Assembly (NCBI GenBank): GCA_902559305.1
Contig: CACEHK010000001.1
Span: 62,001 to 126,000, forward strand
Length of the DNA stretch: 64,000 nt
Direction: 5' to 3'
Origin: an uncultured Pelagibacteraceae bacterium
GTDB taxonomy: Bacteria; Pseudomonadota; Alphaproteobacteria; Pelagibacterales; Pelagibacteraceae
Below, in pieces: positions 9,118-18,251 of the stretch (positions within the stretch are counted from its first letter, which is position 1; every line of letters begins with the position of its first letter). The notes under the pieces are model-generated. The model worked only from the letters and a program-made list of their open reading frames with translations. It did no database searches and was not told where the DNA came from. A program made the position numbers and the translations under genes.

Positions 9118-10077
9118 CTATAGTTTTTTTTTTGCAAATAAATTTGTTAATTCATAGACAATAGTTGCTGCAGCTAAAGATGTAACTTCCGCATGATCAT
9201 AAGCTGGGGATACTTCAACAACATCAGCTGAAATTAATTTTAAACCTGACAGCCCTCTTAAAACATTAACCATTTCTCTTGTTGTCATTCCTGCAATCTC
9301 AGGTGTGCCCGTTCCAGGAGCAAAAGCTGGATCTAATACATCTATGTCTATTGATAGATATAAAGGATTGTTTCCAACTCTTTTTCTTATTCTTTCAGCA
9401 ATTTTATCAGTTCCTTGACTTTGAAATTCATCGCAATGAATAATTTTAAATCCAAAACTTGCATCATTTTTAAGGTCATTTCTACTATACAAAGGTCCTC
9501 TTATACCTACATGCATTGAGGCATCATCTAAAAATAAATTTTCTTCTCGTGCTCTTCGGAAAGGTGTACCATGGGTAAAAGGTGCTCCAAAATATGTATC
9601 CCAAGTATCTAAATGTGCATCAAAATGAACTAAAGCTACAGGTCCTTTGTTAATTTTGTTTACTGCTTTTAAAAGAGGAAATGCGATCGTATGGTCACCC
9701 CCCATGCTAATTATACCTCCAGTTTTATTTAATAATTCTGTTGCTCCTGTTTCTATTTGTTTAATTGCTTCTTGAATATTAAATGGATTGCATGCTATAT
9801 CGCCAGCGTCAGCAACTTGTTGTTCAACAAATGGTTCACTATCATAATCAGGATGATAGTTTGTTCTCAAATGTCTCGAAGCTTGCCTAATGCTTTGTGG
9901 TCCAAATCTTGCACCAGGTCTATAACTAGTACCTGCATCAAATGGTATCCCTACTATTGCAACATCGCATTTTTCTACATCTCTTAATTCAGGTAATCTT
10001 GCAAAGGTCGAAGGACCTGCAAATCTTGGAACTTTAGTTCCACTAACTGGTTGAATAGTTTTTTTATTTTTTTTCAA
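9118..10077 (-). CDS. Agmatinase-family ureohydrolase
   Basis: Mn-dependent hydrolase that releases urea from a guanidino compound. All metal ligands are present: GGDHT (His about 129), DAHLD (Asp 153, His 155, Asp 157) and DIDVLDP (Asp 244, Asp 246). The THGTPFRRA loop resembles SpeB/agmatinase. At 319 residues the length is typical. Agmatine, guanidinobutyrate, guanidinopropionate, guanidinoacetate and guanidine are all substrates within this family, and the exact one cannot be assigned. It sits in a minus-strand run between the Ehu-type transporter and an aldehyde dehydrogenase. A glycine amidinotransferase, which makes guanidinoacetate, lies at 38358. Confidence 0.85.
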   Translation of the reverse strand: MKKNKKTIQPVSGTKVPRFAGPSTFARLPELRDVEKCDVAIVGIPFDAGTSYRPGARFGPQSIRQASRHLRTNYHPDYDSEPFVEQQVADAGDIACNPFNIQEAIKQIETGATELLNKTGGIISMGGDHTIAFPLLKAVNKINKGPVALVHFDAHLDTWDTYFGAPFTHGTPFRRAREENLFLDDASMHVGIRGPLYSRNDLKNDASFGFKIIHCDEFQSQGTDKIAERIRKRVGNNPLYLSIDIDVLDPAFAPGTGTPEIAGMTTREMVNVLRGLSGLKLISADVVEVSPAYDHAEVTSLAAATIVYELTNLFAKKKL

Positions 10078-10084
10078 AGTATGG

Positions 10085-10270
10085 TTATTTAACCATAACT
10101 CTGTCTTTTATGAAAGCTTCACATTGTGCAGAAATATGATCGATTCCTGCTTTAGTAATATAATTATGTTTGGTTGCTTTCATGCAATTAGCATAGTCTT
10201 TGTTAAAATTTGATAAGCTAAAAAATAATGTAAGAATTACAAAAAATATTGATAAGTATTTTAAGGACAT
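10085..10270 (-). CDS. Small secreted or membrane-tethered protein, 61 aa
   Basis: No family recognised. The ATG at 10268-10270 gives 61 residues: a hydrophobic leader (about residues 3-20) then a short soluble part with two cysteines (in YANCMK and SAQCEA) that could form a disulfide in the periplasm. A longer in-frame reading upstream (to 10432) lies inside the ABC ATPase gene and is unlikely to be translated. The gene begins just after the ATPase gene ends (22 bases) and stops 7 bases before the ureohydrolase gene. This spacing suggests it belongs to the operon. Confidence 0.55.
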   Translation of the reverse strand: MSLKYLSIFFVILTLFFSLSNFNKDYANCMKATKHNYITKAGIDHISAQCEAFIKDRVMVK

Positions 10271-10292
10271 TTTCTTTGATTTATATGCATTT

Positions 10293-11084
10293 TCAATTTG
10301 CGTCAAGAACAGCATGAAGAAATTGTTTTGTTCTTTCATTTTTAGGGTCTCCAAATAGTTTTTCTGGTGGACCTTGCTCAAAAATTTTTCCTTCATTAAA
10401 AAAACAAACCCTATCTGAAATTTCTCTAGCAAAACCCATTTGGTGAGTTACCATTATCATTGTAAGATTGTGTTCTTTATTTAAAGATCTAATTACATTT
10501 AAAACTTCTCCTACAACTTCAGGATCTAATGCTGATGTAATTTCATCTAAAAGCATAACCTTTGGCCTCATTGCTAAGGCTCTAGCAATAGCTACTCGTT
10601 GCTGTTGTCCTCCTGAAAGTCTTGAAGGATGCTGATCTTTTTTATCTGTTAATCCAACTAGCTCTAAAAGTTCAAGTGCCCTTTCTTCTGCTTCTTCTTT
10701 TTTCATTCCAAGAACTTCTACAGGCGCTTCAATACAGTTTTGAAGAGCTGTCATGTGGGGAAATAAATTGAATTGTTGAAATACCATTCCAATTTTTGAA
10801 CGTCTATCTCTTAAATATTTTTCATTAGCCTCTACTAGTTTCCCATTTGTATCCATATGGGTAAGTGGCTCGCCGTCTAAATGAATAACTCCACCATTAA
10901 TTTTTTCTAAAGTCATTAACACTCTTAATACTGTTGTTTTTCCTGAACCAGATGGACCAATGATTGAAACCATTTCATTCTTTTTAATATTTAAATTTAG
11001 TTTATCTAAAACTACAAGATCTCCATATTGTTTTGTAACTTCATCAAATTTTACTATGATTTCTTCAGAATTTTTAATTTCCAT
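10293..11084 (-). CDS. ehuA: EhuA-like amino-acid/ectoine ABC transporter ATPase
   Basis: ATP-binding subunit of a polar-amino-acid-type (PAAT) importer, 263 residues. Walker [10 protein letters not shown], a Q-loop in [14 protein letters not shown], signature LSGGQQQR and Walker B VMLLDE are all intact. The VLRVLMTLE stretch after Walker A and the overall similarity of its partners point to the EhuA group (ectoine/hydroxyectoine uptake). It is the distal transporter gene of ehuBCDA-like order, 12 bases after the permease. Other PAAT substrates, such as opines, arginine or guanidino compounds, remain possible. Confidence 0.82.
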   Translation of the reverse strand: MEIKNSEEIIVKFDEVTKQYGDLVVLDKLNLNIKKNEMVSIIGPSGSGKTTVLRVLMTLEKINGGVIHLDGEPLTHMDTNGKLVEANEKYLRDRRSKIGMVFQQFNLFPHMTALQNCIEAPVEVLGMKKEEAEERALELLELVGLTDKKDQHPSRLSGGQQQRVAIARALAMRPKVMLLDEITSALDPEVVGEVLNVIRSLNKEHNLTMIMVTHQMGFAREISDRVCFFNEGKIFEQGPPEKLFGDPKNERTKQFLHAVLDAN

Positions 11085-11096
11085 AATTTAAATCTG

Positions 11097-11774
11097 TTAT
11101 TGTTTTACTTTTCCTTGTGCTACATTAACTTTTTTTTCTAAATTTCTAACCCACATGGCTGCTGGTATAGAAAGTGTTAAAAATATTATACCAACCATTG
11201 TGTAAGGTTCCAAATATCTATAATTATAACCACCTACAGCTGTTGCCGCATGAAATAATTCTGCAACACCAATTGTTGATAAAAGTGGAGTATCTTTGAA
11301 AATTCCAACTAAATAATTACCCATTCCAGGTATTGCTATTGGAAATGCTTGGGGCAAAACAATTTTTCTATAAGTATAAATAGTCGAAAAATTTAATGCT
11401 CTACATGCTTCCCATTGTGTTTTTGACACTCCTTCTAGTGCTCCTCTATATACTTCTGACAAATAAGTTCCAAAATGTAAACCTATTGTAATCATTCCAC
11501 ACAACCATGCTGACAATTTTATTCCAAACTGAGGTAGTACAAAGTAAACAAAAAATAATTGAATTAAAAGTGGTGTAGAACGTATGAATTCTACTATTTC
11601 TCTGTTAATTACATTTACTATTTTAGAAGGAGTTCTTTGACCAAGTAAAAATAACAATCCAACAACTAAGGCTATTGCGTAACCTACTCCTGCAGCGATT
11701 ATAGTATTTAAAGTTGCCCATAACATCTGTGGTAAAATTTGATAAGCAAAGTCCCATCTAAATCCCATTTCCAT
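11097..11774 (-). CDS. ehuD: EhuD-like ABC transporter permease
   Basis: Inner-membrane permease of the HisMQ type, 225 residues, about five transmembrane segments. The EFIRSTPLLIQLFFVYFVLP segment and the EAA-type loop (GVSKTQWEACRALNFS) are diagnostic of PAAT permeases; FKDTPLLSTIGVAELF resembles EhuD. The gene lies 12 bases from both neighbours in a four-gene transporter operon. The start at MEMGFRW is the only reasonable ATG pair. Heterodimer partner is the adjacent permease. Confidence 0.82.
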   Translation of the reverse strand: MEMGFRWDFAYQILPQMLWATLNTIIAAGVGYAIALVVGLLFLLGQRTPSKIVNVINREIVEFIRSTPLLIQLFFVYFVLPQFGIKLSAWLCGMITIGLHFGTYLSEVYRGALEGVSKTQWEACRALNFSTIYTYRKIVLPQAFPIAIPGMGNYLVGIFKDTPLLSTIGVAELFHAATAVGGYNYRYLEPYTMVGIIFLTLSIPAAMWVRNLEKKVNVAQGKVKQ

Positions 11775-11786
11775 ATGTTATACCTT

Positions 11787-12449
11787 TTACCTTCCAACCT
11801 TTCTTGCAGCTAATACTTCTAACCATCTTAAAAAAGGAACAAGGGCAAACCTTGCCATAATATAATAAATTAATAAGGCAGTACCAAAACATTGTGCTGA
11901 AAGCCAAGTAATAGAGTTAATTTGTTTTGCTTCAAAAGTTAAATCAACAACTGTAACAAGAGCTACAAGTGCTGTAGCTTTTAAAAGTTCTACTGTTAAA
12001 TTTGCAGCAGGTGGTAAAATAATTGGAAATATTTGTGGTATAATAATTCTTTTAATTCTTTTTGCAGAACTAAAATTAAGTGCGTGTGCCGCTTCCCATT
12101 GACCTTTTGGAACTGCAAGTATACCTCCTCTTACTATTTCTGCGCCATAAGCCCCAAAATTCATACCCAAGGCTACTACACCTGCAACAAAAGCTTCCAA
12201 GGAAAGACCAAAAAAAGGTAATACATAATAAACCCAAAATAATTGAACTAACAATGATGTTCCTCTAAAAAATTCAATATAGCAAGTAGCTATTCCCTGA
12301 ATTGCAGGATTTTTAGATAAACGCATTAAACCAAATATCATGGATATAATTACATAAAGAATAGTTGAACAAACTAAAACTTTGATTGTAGTGACTGTAC
12401 CTAATAAAAGCGTAGGTCCATGTTCGGCTAAAAATGCAAAATAACTCAT
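11787..12449 (-). CDS. ehuC: EhuC-like ABC transporter permease
   Basis: Second HisMQ-type permease, 220 residues, with the EFFRGTSLLVQLFWVYYVLP segment and an EAA-type loop (AVPKGQWEAAHALNFS). It pairs with the following EhuD-like permease to form the membrane channel. An intrinsic terminator hairpin (12476-12504) sits between it and the upstream binding-protein gene, so it is probably expressed by partial read-through at a lower level than the binding protein. Confidence 0.82.
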   Translation of the reverse strand: MSYFAFLAEHGPTLLLGTVTTIKVLVCSTILYVIISMIFGLMRLSKNPAIQGIATCYIEFFRGTSLLVQLFWVYYVLPFFGLSLEAFVAGVVALGMNFGAYGAEIVRGGILAVPKGQWEAAHALNFSSAKRIKRIIIPQIFPIILPPAANLTVELLKATALVALVTVVDLTFEAKQINSITWLSAQCFGTALLIYYIMARFALVPFLRWLEVLAARKVGR

Positions 12450-12475
12450 TAAAAACCTTTAACTAAATTGAAAAA

Positions 12476-12504
12476 AATCAGGCGACCTTTTTAGTCGCCT
12501 GATT
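12476..12504 (-). terminator. Hairpin terminator between ehuB-like and ehuC-like genes
   Basis: An 11-bp perfect stem (AATCAGGCGAC at 12476-12486 with its complement at 12494-12504) and a 7-base loop. It is followed on the minus strand by a T run. It lies inside the transporter operon, directly after the binding-protein gene. Confidence 0.88.
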
Positions 12505-12524
12505 AAATAAATATATTTCTTATA

Positions 12525-13370
12525 CTATTTAGTTGAGCAAGCCCACTCAGTAGTCATATCAGGTGGAGGTAATTGAGCTTTATCATACCCATACTTACCG
12601 GCTCTCTCTAACATTTTAGCTGGGTTAGCCATAACTTTAGCTAAAGCAGCATTAAAAGCTTTTCTAAATTCTTCATCACTTTTTCTAAAACCAATACCTA
12701 CTACGTTTACAGTTTCTTTTGGCATTAATTTAGGATCAGTAACTTCAAATGCACCACCTGTTTTTTCTTCATGCTCTTTTGCACCAAAGAAAGTTTGGAC
12801 AGCTGCATCAGCTCTGCCTGCTTTCATGGCAGCTAATATTCCAACTTCACCTTCGACTAATAGCATTTGGCTATCTGGAACACCAAATTTTTTAGCAGCT
12901 TCAACAGTATTGAAACCAGCACCTGTTACTAGTGTAGCACCAGTATCAATAACATCTTGGTAGTTATTAATATTTTTAGGATTACCTTTAGGAACTAACA
13001 TTGCATCACCAAAAACTCCGATTGGATCAGAAAAATTGATGTTTGCACATCTACTTTTTAAAATATACATACCACCAGTTATCATGTCCGATCTATTGGC
13101 ATTAATACCAGGAATTAATCCTGACCACTCAAAAACCTTAGTTTCGTGTTCCGTAATTCCCATTTCTTCAAGAACTGTTAAAGCGATCATATTAACAAAT
13201 CCTAGTGCCTCACCATTATCTCCAGCGTAAGCCCATGGTACAGCTGTACCAAATCCAAGTCTTAATTTATGTCCGTCTGCTAATCTTTGAGTTAGTGTTG
13301 CAGCACTTACTGAAGAAACACTAAAAAGAATAACAAGAAGAACAATAAAAGATTTAAATAATCTACTCAT
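12525..13370 (-). CDS. ehuB: EhuB-like periplasmic substrate-binding protein
   Basis: Solute-binding protein of family 3, 281 residues, with a signal peptide (about 1-23, ending SVSA). The segment WSGLIPGINANRSDMI, followed by GGMYI and a conserved RC, matches EhuB, which binds ectoine and hydroxyectoine. A Pot-type transporter operon on the same strand carries EutA- and DoeA-like genes, which supports an ectoine link. The binding pocket cannot be judged by eye; other zwitterions are possible. It has its own upstream region with a TGTATACA palindrome. Confidence 0.8.
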   Translation of the reverse strand: MSRLFKSFIVLLVILFSVSSVSAATLTQRLADGHKLRLGFGTAVPWAYAGDNGEALGFVNMIALTVLEEMGITEHETKVFEWSGLIPGINANRSDMITGGMYILKSRCANINFSDPIGVFGDAMLVPKGNPKNINNYQDVIDTGATLVTGAGFNTVEAAKKFGVPDSQMLLVEGEVGILAAMKAGRADAAVQTFFGAKEHEEKTGGAFEVTDPKLMPKETVNVVGIGFRKSDEEFRKAFNAALAKVMANPAKMLERAGKYGYDKAQLPPPDMTTEWACSTK

Positions 13371-13427
13371 AATTTATTTCCCTCTCGATTTAATTTATTT
13401 TAAATAATTTAACTAAAAAAATGGTTA

Positions 13428-13441
13428 TTTGTATACACAAA
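13428..13441 (-). promoter_or_regulatory. Candidate operator upstream of ehuB-like gene
   Basis: An imperfect palindrome (TTTGTATACACAAA on the + strand, core TGTATACA) about 60 bases before the ehuB-like start. It resembles the general shape of GntR/FadR-type operators. No such regulator gene is in the window, so this is only a candidate. Confidence 0.3.
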
Positions 13442-13486
13442 ATTATTTTTTCAATCAGAGGTTGACTTAACAATATTTAAAAAATG

Positions 13487-14266
13487 TTATTGGGATAATT
13501 GAATTTTATCACCAACATTTATTTTTCCATCGTTTAAAGCTCTTAAATAAATTCCCATATCAAAATGATTGTAAGTTTTTTTAAGAGACTGGAGTAAATT
13601 TAAAGAATTATCATCAGTTTTTGGTTTTAAATTTATAGCTACACATCTTGGAATATTTTTTTCAACTTGAAAAGAAATATTGTTAATTTTTATAATTTTG
13701 CCTATCCATTTTCTTTCTTCTCCTGCTTTTACACCCTCAAAGTAAAAATTACCTCTAAATCTTTCAAACTCAACTCTTTCATTAATTTTTTTTTCAAAGT
13801 CTTTAACACTATTCAAGTTTATTAATGATATTGAGTTAAAAATATTATTAGAATGAGTAGTATCAAAAAATGGAAATTTGGTATTTTTTAAAAGAAAAAT
13901 TGGTTTTGCTAAAGAACTTTCTAATTCAATTAATTTTTCTGAAAGTTTAATTTTTTCTTCATTATTTTCTGGTGATATTGAAATTATTTTTTTTTTTCTA
14001 AGATTTAAAGCAAGTTTACCTTGATCATAAGTGAAATTATATTTATTTAAAACAGGTGAATTTTTTAAAGTTAGTAAATTAATTAATTTTCTTTCGTTTG
14101 GATTTTTTTCCATAGACCTTGCTTTTTCTAAATCAACTCCTCTAGAAAATGCAAATATTCTATCATTAATCAACCCTTTTTCTTTTATAACATCACAACT
14201 TTTAATACTTTGAAATGATAAAGTTTTAACTGGGCAATAATAAATAGATGAAATAAAACTATTCAT
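13487..14266 (-). CDS. MOSC-domain protein (YcbX-like)
   Basis: A 259-residue protein with an N-terminal beta-barrel MOSC_N part opening ISSIYYCPVKTL, and a C-terminal MOSC domain ending GDKIQLS. The PRCVAINL element near residue 205 carries the conserved cysteine expected for sulfur/molybdenum-cofactor transfer or N-hydroxy-compound reduction. An upstream in-frame ATG at 14299 would overlap the dioxygenase gene by 29 bases. I prefer the ATG at 14264-14266, where family homology begins. It is the last gene of the minus-strand operon; its role there is unknown. Confidence 0.8.
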   Translation of the reverse strand: MNSFISSIYYCPVKTLSFQSIKSCDVIKEKGLINDRIFAFSRGVDLEKARSMEKNPNERKLINLLTLKNSPVLNKYNFTYDQGKLALNLRKKKIISISPENNEEKIKLSEKLIELESSLAKPIFLLKNTKFPFFDTTHSNNIFNSISLINLNSVKDFEKKINERVEFERFRGNFYFEGVKAGEERKWIGKIIKINNISFQVEKNIPRCVAINLKPKTDDNSLNLLQSLKKTYNHFDMGIYLRALNDGKINVGDKIQLSQ

Positions 14267-14270
14267 ATTA

Positions 14271-15098
14271 TTAATATTTTCCTTTTTTTGTCGATCCATT
14301 ATAAAATATTTTTGATAGTTCGTCCTTTGCCTTGTTCCATGATATTATATCCTCTTTAGTCATTAAAGCTTTTGGAACATCAGAATATTCATGAAATTTA
14401 TGAGTATCCTCACCCCTTGCTTTTTGTACATAAATTTTTCCAAGTACTTGTTCTACATTACTTCCAATATAACTTTGTATTACAAATCCAATTCTCCTAT
14501 CTTTACTTCTATTTAAACCTGAACCATGAATTATAGTTGGGTGATGTAATGACATTTGTCCAGCTTTTAAAACTACAGGATCAGTTTCATCTATCGGTAC
14601 ATTTTCAATTGTCTGTCCTCTTGTAAGTAAATTTCCATCATCAAATTTTTGTTCATGATTTTTTAGTTCTCCTTTATGAGACCCGGGCCACATTCTCATA
14701 CAGCCATTTTCTTCATTTGAATCTGTTACTGCTATCCATGCTGTAACCCAGTTATGAGGTTCTAATCCAATATATTTGGCATCTTGGTGAAAGCTTACAA
14801 ATCCTTTTTCATTAGCATTTTTAATAAAAAGTGTTGTTCCACAAATAAGTATATTTTTACCAATAATGCTTTCAACTGCGTCTAATATTTTATTATTAAG
14901 ACATACATTGTTAAAGACAGGAGAAATCATATGTACATAATTCCGTCCTAAGCCCTCAAGAGCGTTCGGCCATTTTTTTTCAATAATTTCTATTTCTTTC
15001 CTAATTTCTTTAGCTTCTTGAATTGACAAAACATCAATTGGAGCAACATAACCTTTTTCTTTATAAAAGTTTATCTGGTGATCAGACAATTGGGTCAT
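14271..15098 (-). CDS. Phytanoyl-CoA-dioxygenase (PhyH) family 2OG-Fe(II) oxygenase
   Basis: Non-haem iron, 2-oxoglutarate-dependent oxygenase of 275 residues. The facial triad is visible: HxD in FHQDAKY (His 104, Asp 106) and the distal His in IIHGSG (about 191), with Arg residues about ten positions later for 2-oxoglutarate. The PGSHK motif is typical of PhyH proteins. It lies one base after the FadN-like gene and immediately before the MOSC gene, downstream of a polyamine-type transporter. The substrate is unknown. It lacks the signature I would expect of ectoine hydroxylase EctD. Confidence 0.85.
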   Translation of the reverse strand: MTQLSDHQINFYKEKGYVAPIDVLSIQEAKEIRKEIEIIEKKWPNALEGLGRNYVHMISPVFNNVCLNNKILDAVESIIGKNILICGTTLFIKNANEKGFVSFHQDAKYIGLEPHNWVTAWIAVTDSNEENGCMRMWPGSHKGELKNHEQKFDDGNLLTRGQTIENVPIDETDPVVLKAGQMSLHHPTIIHGSGLNRSKDRRIGFVIQSYIGSNVEQVLGKIYVQKARGEDTHKFHEYSDVPKALMTKEDIISWNKAKDELSKIFYNGSTKKGKY

Positions 15099-15099
15099 T

Positions 15100-17322
15100 C
15101 TAATTTACCAAAAGTTTACCTGTATTTAAAGTATGTTTAATTCTTTCTTGAGTTTTTTTTGTTTCTATTAGCCTCATAAATGACTCTAATTCTAATTTGT
15201 ATAATTCGTCTTCAGAAAGTGTTTTGTCTATTGTTGTATCTCCTCCACTTAAAACATTAGCTAATTCTGAACCAACCTCTATACCATGATCTAGTATAAT
15301 CTTCTCATTATATAATTTCTCTAAAACTTTTATCATTTTTTCTTTAAGAGGTTTTCCTGATAAATTAAATGAGCATTCTTTTGGAGGTACAAAATCTCTA
15401 TTTTCTAATATTAATTTTTTTGAAACTTCAAACAAACTGTTTCTATTCATAACTTTTTTATCTTCTGGTCTTAAAAATTTTAGTGGTTCAGCTTCAACGG
15501 TTGAAGTTGCAGTAGTTCCATAACCAATAATATTAAATACTTTTAAAGGTGCAAAGTCACAATCTTTTTTAGCCTCTGGAGCTTGAGACCATCTCCATAA
15601 AACCTCTTTACATCCTCCACCAGCTGGCACAAGACCTACTCCTGTTTCAACCAAACCCATTACAATATTTGTATGCGCTACTACAAAATTTGATTGTATA
15701 GCCACCTCTTCTCCTCCTCCTAAAACTAAACCGGATGGAGCTGAAATAACTGGATGATCTGAATATTTTAAGTGCTTACAAGTTTCTTGAAAATATTTAA
15801 TAAATTTTTCTATAGAATTAAAATCACCTTTATCTGCAAAATTCATAGTATAAGTTAAATTTACACCTGCTGAAAATTGCATACTTTCATTTATAATTAT
15901 TAAAGGCTTGTCAGTTGCATTTTTTAATGCATCCATAGAGTCATAGTCTAAAGCGCAAGCTTTTGTAGTAAACTCAACAATATTGAAGTCTTTAAACCTA
16001 TAAATTTCAGCAGATTTATTTTTGTCTACTCGAATTGCTTTTGGTTTAATTTTTCCTAAAGTTTCAATATTTGTATACCTTTGTCTTTCACCATAAAAAT
16101 CTTCATCTTTTGATTTTGATAAATTTTCTAAGAATTTATTATTTTCAAAACTATCAATACGATCAAAGAAATTTTTAACTCCAATTGACTTTAACATCTC
16201 AAATGGTCCCATGGCCCAATTAAAACCAAGACGCATAGCTTCGTCAATATCATTAAATTTATCTGTGATACCAGGAACTAATGATGATGCATATTTAATT
16301 ATTTGAGAAATAACTGACCATGCATATTTGCCGTATTTATCTTTTCTATTAATTAGTAAGTTTAAATTTACAGTTTCAATACCAAGATCAATTTTTTTTG
16401 AAGAGGAATACTCCTCTGTTTCAAGATTAATTGCTTCTAATACCTTTTGACTGTTTTGCTTATTCATTCTATAGAAGCCACCTTTACCTTTTCTTCCAGT
16501 ATAGCCTGATTGAATTAATTTTGTAATTAATGGAATTTCTTTTGCAACTAATTGAAAAGGATCATTTTTTGAAAGTTCTTTTATAAAACTTTTTAAAACA
16601 TCAGCCATTAAGTCTATACCAATCAAATCGTATAAACCAAATACACCTGTTTTTGGTATTCCCATAGGTCGACCAAATACTGCATCGGCTTCCTCAATTG
16701 ACAATTTCATTTTAAAAGCTTCGGTCATTGCTACTTGCATTGCAAAAACTCCTACCCTATTTCCTAAAAAACCTGGTGTATCATTACAAACTATTGCACC
16801 TTTTCCTAACTCTCGCTCACAAAATTTCTTTAATGAATTAATTTTATCAAGATCATTATTTTCATTTTTTACAATTTCTAATAATCCCATATACCGAACT
16901 GGATTAAAGAAATGTGTGATACAAAAATCTTTTTTTTCTTCTTCTGTTAATTTTTCAGATAAAATTTTTATAGGTATTGAAGATGTATTAGATGAAACAA
17001 TTGCACCTGTTTTTCTTGATTTAAAAATTTTTTCATAAATATTATGCTTAATATCAATTCTTTCAACAACAGCTTCAACAACCCAATCAGCTTCCTTAAC
17101 TGAATCAAAATCGTCATCTATATTGCCTATATTAATATTATTTATTTTTGATTTATCTATTAGCAAAGGTGGTCTTGATTTGTATATTCTGTCTCTTGCT
17201 TTTTCAGATATTTCTGTCTTTAAGTCTAATAATGTGACTGGAACATTAGCATTACATAAATGAGCTGCTATTCCACTCCCCATTGTACCAGAGCCAATAA
17301 TTACAACTTTCTTTATATTCAT
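15100..17322 (-). CDS. FadN-like 3-hydroxyacyl-CoA dehydrogenase / enoyl-CoA hydratase fusion
   Basis: A 740-residue bifunctional enzyme for beta-oxidation-type steps on a CoA thioester. The N-terminus is the NAD-binding 3HCDH domain (GSGTMGSG at 10-17), followed by the C-terminal 3HCDH helical repeats (GRPMGIPKTG; GFNWAMGPFE). The last third is a crotonase domain (GGGEEVA and GVGLVPAGGG). This order, dehydrogenase then hydratase, is that of FadN, not FadB. It sits at the end of a Pot-type transporter operon, so the true substrate may be a short osmolyte-derived acyl-CoA and not a long fatty acid; that is inference. Confidence 0.88.
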   Translation of the reverse strand: MNIKKVVIIGSGTMGSGIAAHLCNANVPVTLLDLKTEISEKARDRIYKSRPPLLIDKSKINNINIGNIDDDFDSVKEADWVVEAVVERIDIKHNIYEKIFKSRKTGAIVSSNTSSIPIKILSEKLTEEEKKDFCITHFFNPVRYMGLLEIVKNENNDLDKINSLKKFCERELGKGAIVCNDTPGFLGNRVGVFAMQVAMTEAFKMKLSIEEADAVFGRPMGIPKTGVFGLYDLIGIDLMADVLKSFIKELSKNDPFQLVAKEIPLITKLIQSGYTGRKGKGGFYRMNKQNSQKVLEAINLETEEYSSSKKIDLGIETVNLNLLINRKDKYGKYAWSVISQIIKYASSLVPGITDKFNDIDEAMRLGFNWAMGPFEMLKSIGVKNFFDRIDSFENNKFLENLSKSKDEDFYGERQRYTNIETLGKIKPKAIRVDKNKSAEIYRFKDFNIVEFTTKACALDYDSMDALKNATDKPLIIINESMQFSAGVNLTYTMNFADKGDFNSIEKFIKYFQETCKHLKYSDHPVISAPSGLVLGGGEEVAIQSNFVVAHTNIVMGLVETGVGLVPAGGGCKEVLWRWSQAPEAKKDCDFAPLKVFNIIGYGTTATSTVEAEPLKFLRPEDKKVMNRNSLFEVSKKLILENRDFVPPKECSFNLSGKPLKEKMIKVLEKLYNEKIILDHGIEVGSELANVLSGGDTTIDKTLSEDELYKLELESFMRLIETKKTQERIKHTLNTGKLLVN

Positions 17323-17367
17323 AAAAGATTATTTTTGGTTATACGTATCTTAAGAAAAATTTCAAAT

Positions 17368-18249
17368 TTATCTATTCTTAATTCCTCTTAATCTTTCAGA
17401 TCTTCTTCTTAACAATTCCACAGTTGTTAGCAAACCAATAGATAATGCTACGAGACAAGTTGCCATACATAAAATTACTGGACTAATCTCCTGTCTTAGC
17501 CCAGCCCACATTTGTCTTGGTATAGTGACCTGTTCAACACTTCCAACAAATAGAACCACTACAACTTCATCAAATGAAGTTATAAATGCAAATAATGCTC
17601 CTGAAATTACCCCTGGAAGAATTAATGGCATAATAACCTTAAAAAATGTTTTCATTGTATCTCCACCTAAACTTTGAGAAGCTCTGATTAAATTATTATC
17701 AAATCCTGTAAGAGTTGCTGTTACAGTTATAACAACAAATGGAGTCCCTAATGCTGTGTGCGCAAGTATTAAACCAGTATAACTATGCGTTAATCCTAAT
17801 TTTGAGTAAAAGAAAAACATTCCTGCAGCAGTAATAATCAAAGGTACAATCATTGGTGAAATTAAAATAGCCATAATTAACGCTCTAAAAGGCATGTGTG
17901 GTCTACTTAAACCTAGGGCAGCCACAGTTCCTAATCCTGTTGCAATAAATGTGGAAACAATTCCAATATAAAAACTATTTACAGTTCCTCTCATCCATTT
18001 ATCTGTACAAACAGTTGTTACTTCTACACCACAAATATTTACCATTTGTTTATACCATTTTAATGACCAACCTGATGGATCAAGTGTCATAAACTCTCTG
18101 GTGAATTCAAAAAATGGAGAAGAGCTAAATGATAAAGGTAAAACAATAAATATTGGGGCAACTAAAAAGAAAAACACTAATCCACAATAAGTTAAAAAAC
18201 TATAGTAGCCTATTCTCTGAGGTGTTGTTGCATATACCGGTAAAGCCAT
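17368..18249 (-). CDS. PotC-like polyamine-type ABC transporter permease
   Basis: Inner-membrane permease of 293 residues with about six transmembrane segments and the EAA-type loop (ASQSLGGDTMKTFFKVIMPLILPG). It resembles PotC/YdcV family proteins that import spermidine, putrescine or similar cations. It is 2 bases after the PotB-like gene. Despite the name, this family also carries other quaternary or zwitterionic amines. The associated EutA/DoeA-like genes make ectoine-like compounds worth considering. Confidence 0.85.
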   Translation of the reverse strand: MALPVYATTPQRIGYYSFLTYCGLVFFFLVAPIFIVLPLSFSSSPFFEFTREFMTLDPSGWSLKWYKQMVNICGVEVTTVCTDKWMRGTVNSFYIGIVSTFIATGLGTVAALGLSRPHMPFRALIMAILISPMIVPLIITAAGMFFFYSKLGLTHSYTGLILAHTALGTPFVVITVTATLTGFDNNLIRASQSLGGDTMKTFFKVIMPLILPGVISGALFAFITSFDEVVVVLFVGSVEQVTIPRQMWAGLRQEISPVILCMATCLVALSIGLLTTVELLRRRSERLRGIKNR

Positions 18250-18251
18250 AA

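Noticed and set aside
10085..10432. 115-codon version of the small secreted protein
   Set aside because: Its first 54 codons overlap the ABC ATPase gene in another frame; the signal-like sequence starts at the internal ATG at 10270.
14267..14299. Eleven-codon N-terminal extension of the MOSC protein
   Set aside because: It would overlap the dioxygenase gene, and the MOSC family homology starts at the ATG at 14266.
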